Shown piece after piece: positions 61,145 through 62,624 of a DNA stretch of 62,624 bases. Positions within the stretch are counted from its first letter, which is position 1; each line of letters starts with the position of its first letter. The notes beneath the pieces were generated by a model, which searched no databases, was not told the origin of the DNA, and saw nothing but the letters and a program-made list of their open reading frames with translations. This stretch comes from an uncultured bacterium (lineage in GTDB: Bacteria > Verrucomicrobiota > Lentisphaeria > Victivallales > UBA1829), in contig URNX01000017.1 of assembly GCA_900549415.1 (NCBI GenBank), positions 1 through 62,624 of the forward strand, given 5' to 3'. A program made the translations under genes and the position numbers.

Positions 61145-61756
61145 ATGGCTTTTACAACTCGAAAATCTCTGCTCGCTAAAGTGCGCGCAGGCGACGAAGT
61201 CTCATGGAGCGATTTCTATACCGCATATAAACCCCTCATCTATCTCTGCGGAAACGACTGCGGACTCAATGACGCAGAAAAAGAAGAGCTCGTTCAGCAG
61301 GTCATGACAGAAATCTTCCGGAAAGACATCATCGGGAAGTTCGACCCGGACAACATTCCGAAAGATATCACTTTCAAATACGATCCCGCAAAAGGACGCT
61401 TCCGGCATTATCTCCGCAAAATCATCCGCAACCATGCAATCCGCATCTATCACCGCAGAAATGAACATGTCCAGCTCGAAGATATCGAAAACGATCCCGA
61501 AGTTTCCGAGGACGACGGCTGGAACAAAGTCTGGGATGAGGAATGGCAGCATCATGTTCTCAACATGGCGCTCGCGGAACTCAAAGGACGCGTCCAGCCG
61601 GAAACATACGTCGCCTTTGAAATGTATGCAATTCAAGGGCGTCCCGTGCAGGATGTCGCAAAATTCCTGAATCTCTCCGTATCATCGGTCTACACGGCGA
61701 AAAGCCGCTGCATATCAACTCTCAAAGAAATCATTGAAAATTTGGAGGAACGGTAA
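61145..61756 (+). CDS. ECF-like RNA polymerase sigma factor
   Basis: 203 aa. Region 2 (about 30-105) with EELVQQVMTEIFRKD and RFRHYLRKIIRNHAIRIYHRR; region 4 (about 140-195) with YAIQGRPVQDVAKFLNLSVSSVYTAKSRCISTLKE. The insertion between helices of region 2 resembles planctomycete/verrucomicrobial ECF-like factors. It is followed by a zinc-type putative anti-sigma. Likely target: the 31-nt core shared by the two control elements (inference). Confidence 0.87.
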   Translation: MAFTTRKSLLAKVRAGDEVSWSDFYTAYKPLIYLCGNDCGLNDAEKEELVQQVMTEIFRKDIIGKFDPDNIPKDITFKYDPAKGRFRHYLRKIIRNHAIRIYHRRNEHVQLEDIENDPEVSEDDGWNKVWDEEWQHHVLNMALAELKGRVQPETYVAFEMYAIQGRPVQDVAKFLNLSVSSVYTAKSRCISTLKEIIENLEER

Positions 61757-61759
61757 AAC

Positions 61760-61972
61760 ATGAAACACTACACAAAAGAGGATTTGGAGCTTTACCGTCA
61801 TCATCAGCTTTCGATCCTCGGGCGGATTGCATGTGCCGCGCACCTGAAGGAGTGTCCGGCATGCACGAAACTGCTCGGGGAACTGGAGCACGAAGACGAA
61901 TTTGTGCATCAACTCCGCAAGAGTGTCCGGATTTACGAAGAGGCTTCGCGTTCCGGAAGCTCGAAATGCTGA
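61760..61972 (+). CDS. Small zinc-binding putative anti-sigma factor
   Basis: 70 aa. AAHLKECPACTKLLGEL carries the H-x3-C-x2-C motif of zinc anti-sigma domains (ZAS). No membrane helix, so it would be a soluble sensor/antagonist. It starts 3 nt after the sigma gene with GGAGG upstream, the standard sigma/anti-sigma arrangement. Confidence 0.8.
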   Translation: MKHYTKEDLELYRHHQLSILGRIACAAHLKECPACTKLLGELEHEDEFVHQLRKSVRIYEEASRSGSSKC

Positions 61973-62010
61973 GCTGACGCTGTCAAAAGTGAGCATTTTT
62001 CATAAAACTT

Positions 62011-62320
62011 GCTTGCTATTTTCAAAATCTGCTGTATTTTAAACATGGATTGCAATTATTTTGCAATCCATGCTATTTTGAAAAAATCATCGGATCCAGC
62101 TCGATAAAACTTGCAACCTTTTACCGTCTGCTCTGGAACCGCAAACTGAACACTGCTATGGATGGTTCTGTCCATTTCATAGGAGGAGTGTGTCTATTTG
62201 CGTTCTGTTTTCGTTGAGCAGCGGGTTTGCAAGTACCTATCGTACAGCGGAAACAGAACGTTTTTTTATTTTCCGCTGTAAGAAAACCGGATTCCCCTGA
62301 AGTAAGTAACCAGAGAGACA
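62011..62320 (+). repeat. Duplicated control element, copy B
   Basis: Homologue of 51944-52260, 10.07 kb away in the same orientation. Promoter TTGCTA-N16-TATTTT (62013-62040); hairpin 1, 11 bp perfect (62045-62055 with 62061-62071); 31-nt core (62101-62131) plus GGAACC; hairpin 2 ATGGA/TCCAT (62158-62175) and TTTCATAGGA; TCTATTTGC-TTCTGTTTT (62193-62214); hairpin 3 ACAGCGGAAA/TTTCCGCTGT (62244-62253 with 62270-62279); GCTGTAAGAAA block (62275-62309). Confidence 0.85.
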
Positions 62321-62441
62321 AATTCCGAAACGGAGCGTGTCACGAAAAACTTGCCCTGTATAAAATGCTGTTCACGAGACGTTTCGGAATTCTGTCTCTC
62401 TTTCAAAAAACGATCTTTACATAAACAAAAAGGATTTTCCC
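62045..62441 (+). ncRNA. Putative structured 5' leader, copy B
   Basis: About 395 nt between the predicted start site and ATG 62442. Contains hairpins 1-3 of the repeat and, uniquely, a long inverted repeat (62312-62401) just before the gene. The element ATAAAACTTGC occurs at 62002-62012 and again in the core. Confidence 0.5.
62312..62401. repeat. 21/22-bp inverted repeat before the last gene
   Basis: AGAGAGACAAATTCCGAAACG (62312-62332; arms read in full from these positions) pairs with 62380-62401, with a single extra base in the right arm. The loop is 47 nt and TTTC follows. It could be an attenuator stem, an operator, or the remnant of a small mobile element. Confidence 0.7.
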
Positions 62442-62624
62442 ATGAAAAGAACTTTTTTCTGCAAGTTTTTTAGCATTTTACTCCTTTGTATATTTTTGCC
62501 AGCAGCCACATATTCTGCAGACAAAGGACGAGTAATAGTAAACTTTATAAAACGAATCTTCCCCGACAAGACAACTAGACGCATGATAGCAGTACAATCG
62601 TCAAGATATATAGCAAAAGAATAT
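62442..62624 (+). CDS. N-terminus of a secreted protein (cut by window end)
   Basis: 61 codons are visible. A signal peptide MKRTFFCKFFSILLLCIFLP with cleavage after TYSA is followed by a basic segment DKGRVIVNFIKRIFPDK. AAAGGA precedes the ATG. Codon use (AGA, ATA, AAA) is A+T-rich, like the GTPase island. Family unknown from this fragment. Confidence 0.7.
   Translation, partial: MKRTFFCKFFSILLLCIFLPAATYSADKGRVIVNFIKRIFPDKTTRRMIAVQSSRYIAKEY

Overview
The window looks like a chromosomal contig from a Lentisphaeria/Victivallales-type bacterium (Verrucomicrobiota). This is inferred from the H-X9-DG prepilin-like protein at 37909-38721, the many Gfo/Idh/MocA oxidoreductases and AraC regulators, an oxygen-sensitive glycyl radical enzyme, and a fairly GC-rich backbone. 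No rRNA, tRNA, CRISPR array or insertion sequence was recognised.

Layout. 1-2060: the end of an unidentified gene, then glnK-amtB behind an almost ideal sigma-54 promoter. 2080-6664 (minus): operon nagA > methyltransferase > thiD > amidase. 6871-15701 (minus): ADP-ribosylglycohydrolase, M20 peptidase, AraC regulator, glycyl radical enzyme with its activase, an SDR dehydrogenase and an acetyl-esterase. 15899-23330 (plus): housekeeping genes yebC-ruvC, psd-pssA-epimerase, and rpmF-plsX-fabH-hydrolase. 23392-26822 (minus): rplM-rpsI and efp-epmA-NIF3. 26916-34548 (plus): a zinc-ribbon membrane protein, an XRE-cupin regulator with a membrane protein, two Gfo/Idh/MocA genes, galK and a GT39-like protein. 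34498-48058: a broken secreted glycoside hydrolase behind a prepilin-like gene, three AraC/oxidoreductase control regions, a duplicated eukaryotic-type phosphofructokinase, a DUF190/flippase-like pair and rdgC. 48180-51859: a dehydrogenase operon containing a serine hydrolase with a large internal deletion.

51944-62624 is the accessory region and the most novel part. It is visibly more A+T-rich and reads as one collinear operon: a YkvA/DUF1232-dynamin fusion, a second dynamin-like GTPase, two further P-loop GTPases, an inner-membrane protein and a lipoprotein that share the same CPEH + CxxCxGxG zinc module, a membrane-anchored coiled-coil protein, two Pmp3/YqaE proteolipids, an ECF-type sigma factor and a small zinc-binding putative anti-sigma. 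I infer a cell-envelope membrane-remodelling or membrane-protection system, possibly stress- or phage-responsive, under its own sigma/anti-sigma pair; no function is demonstrated by the sequence.

The region in front of this operon and the region in front of the next gene (62442, secreted, cut off by the window end) are homologous over about 300 nt of noncoding DNA. They share a promoter, a hairpin with compensatory base changes, a 31-nt identical core and further hairpins. I interpret this as a duplicated control element: a structured 5' leader and/or an ECF promoter.
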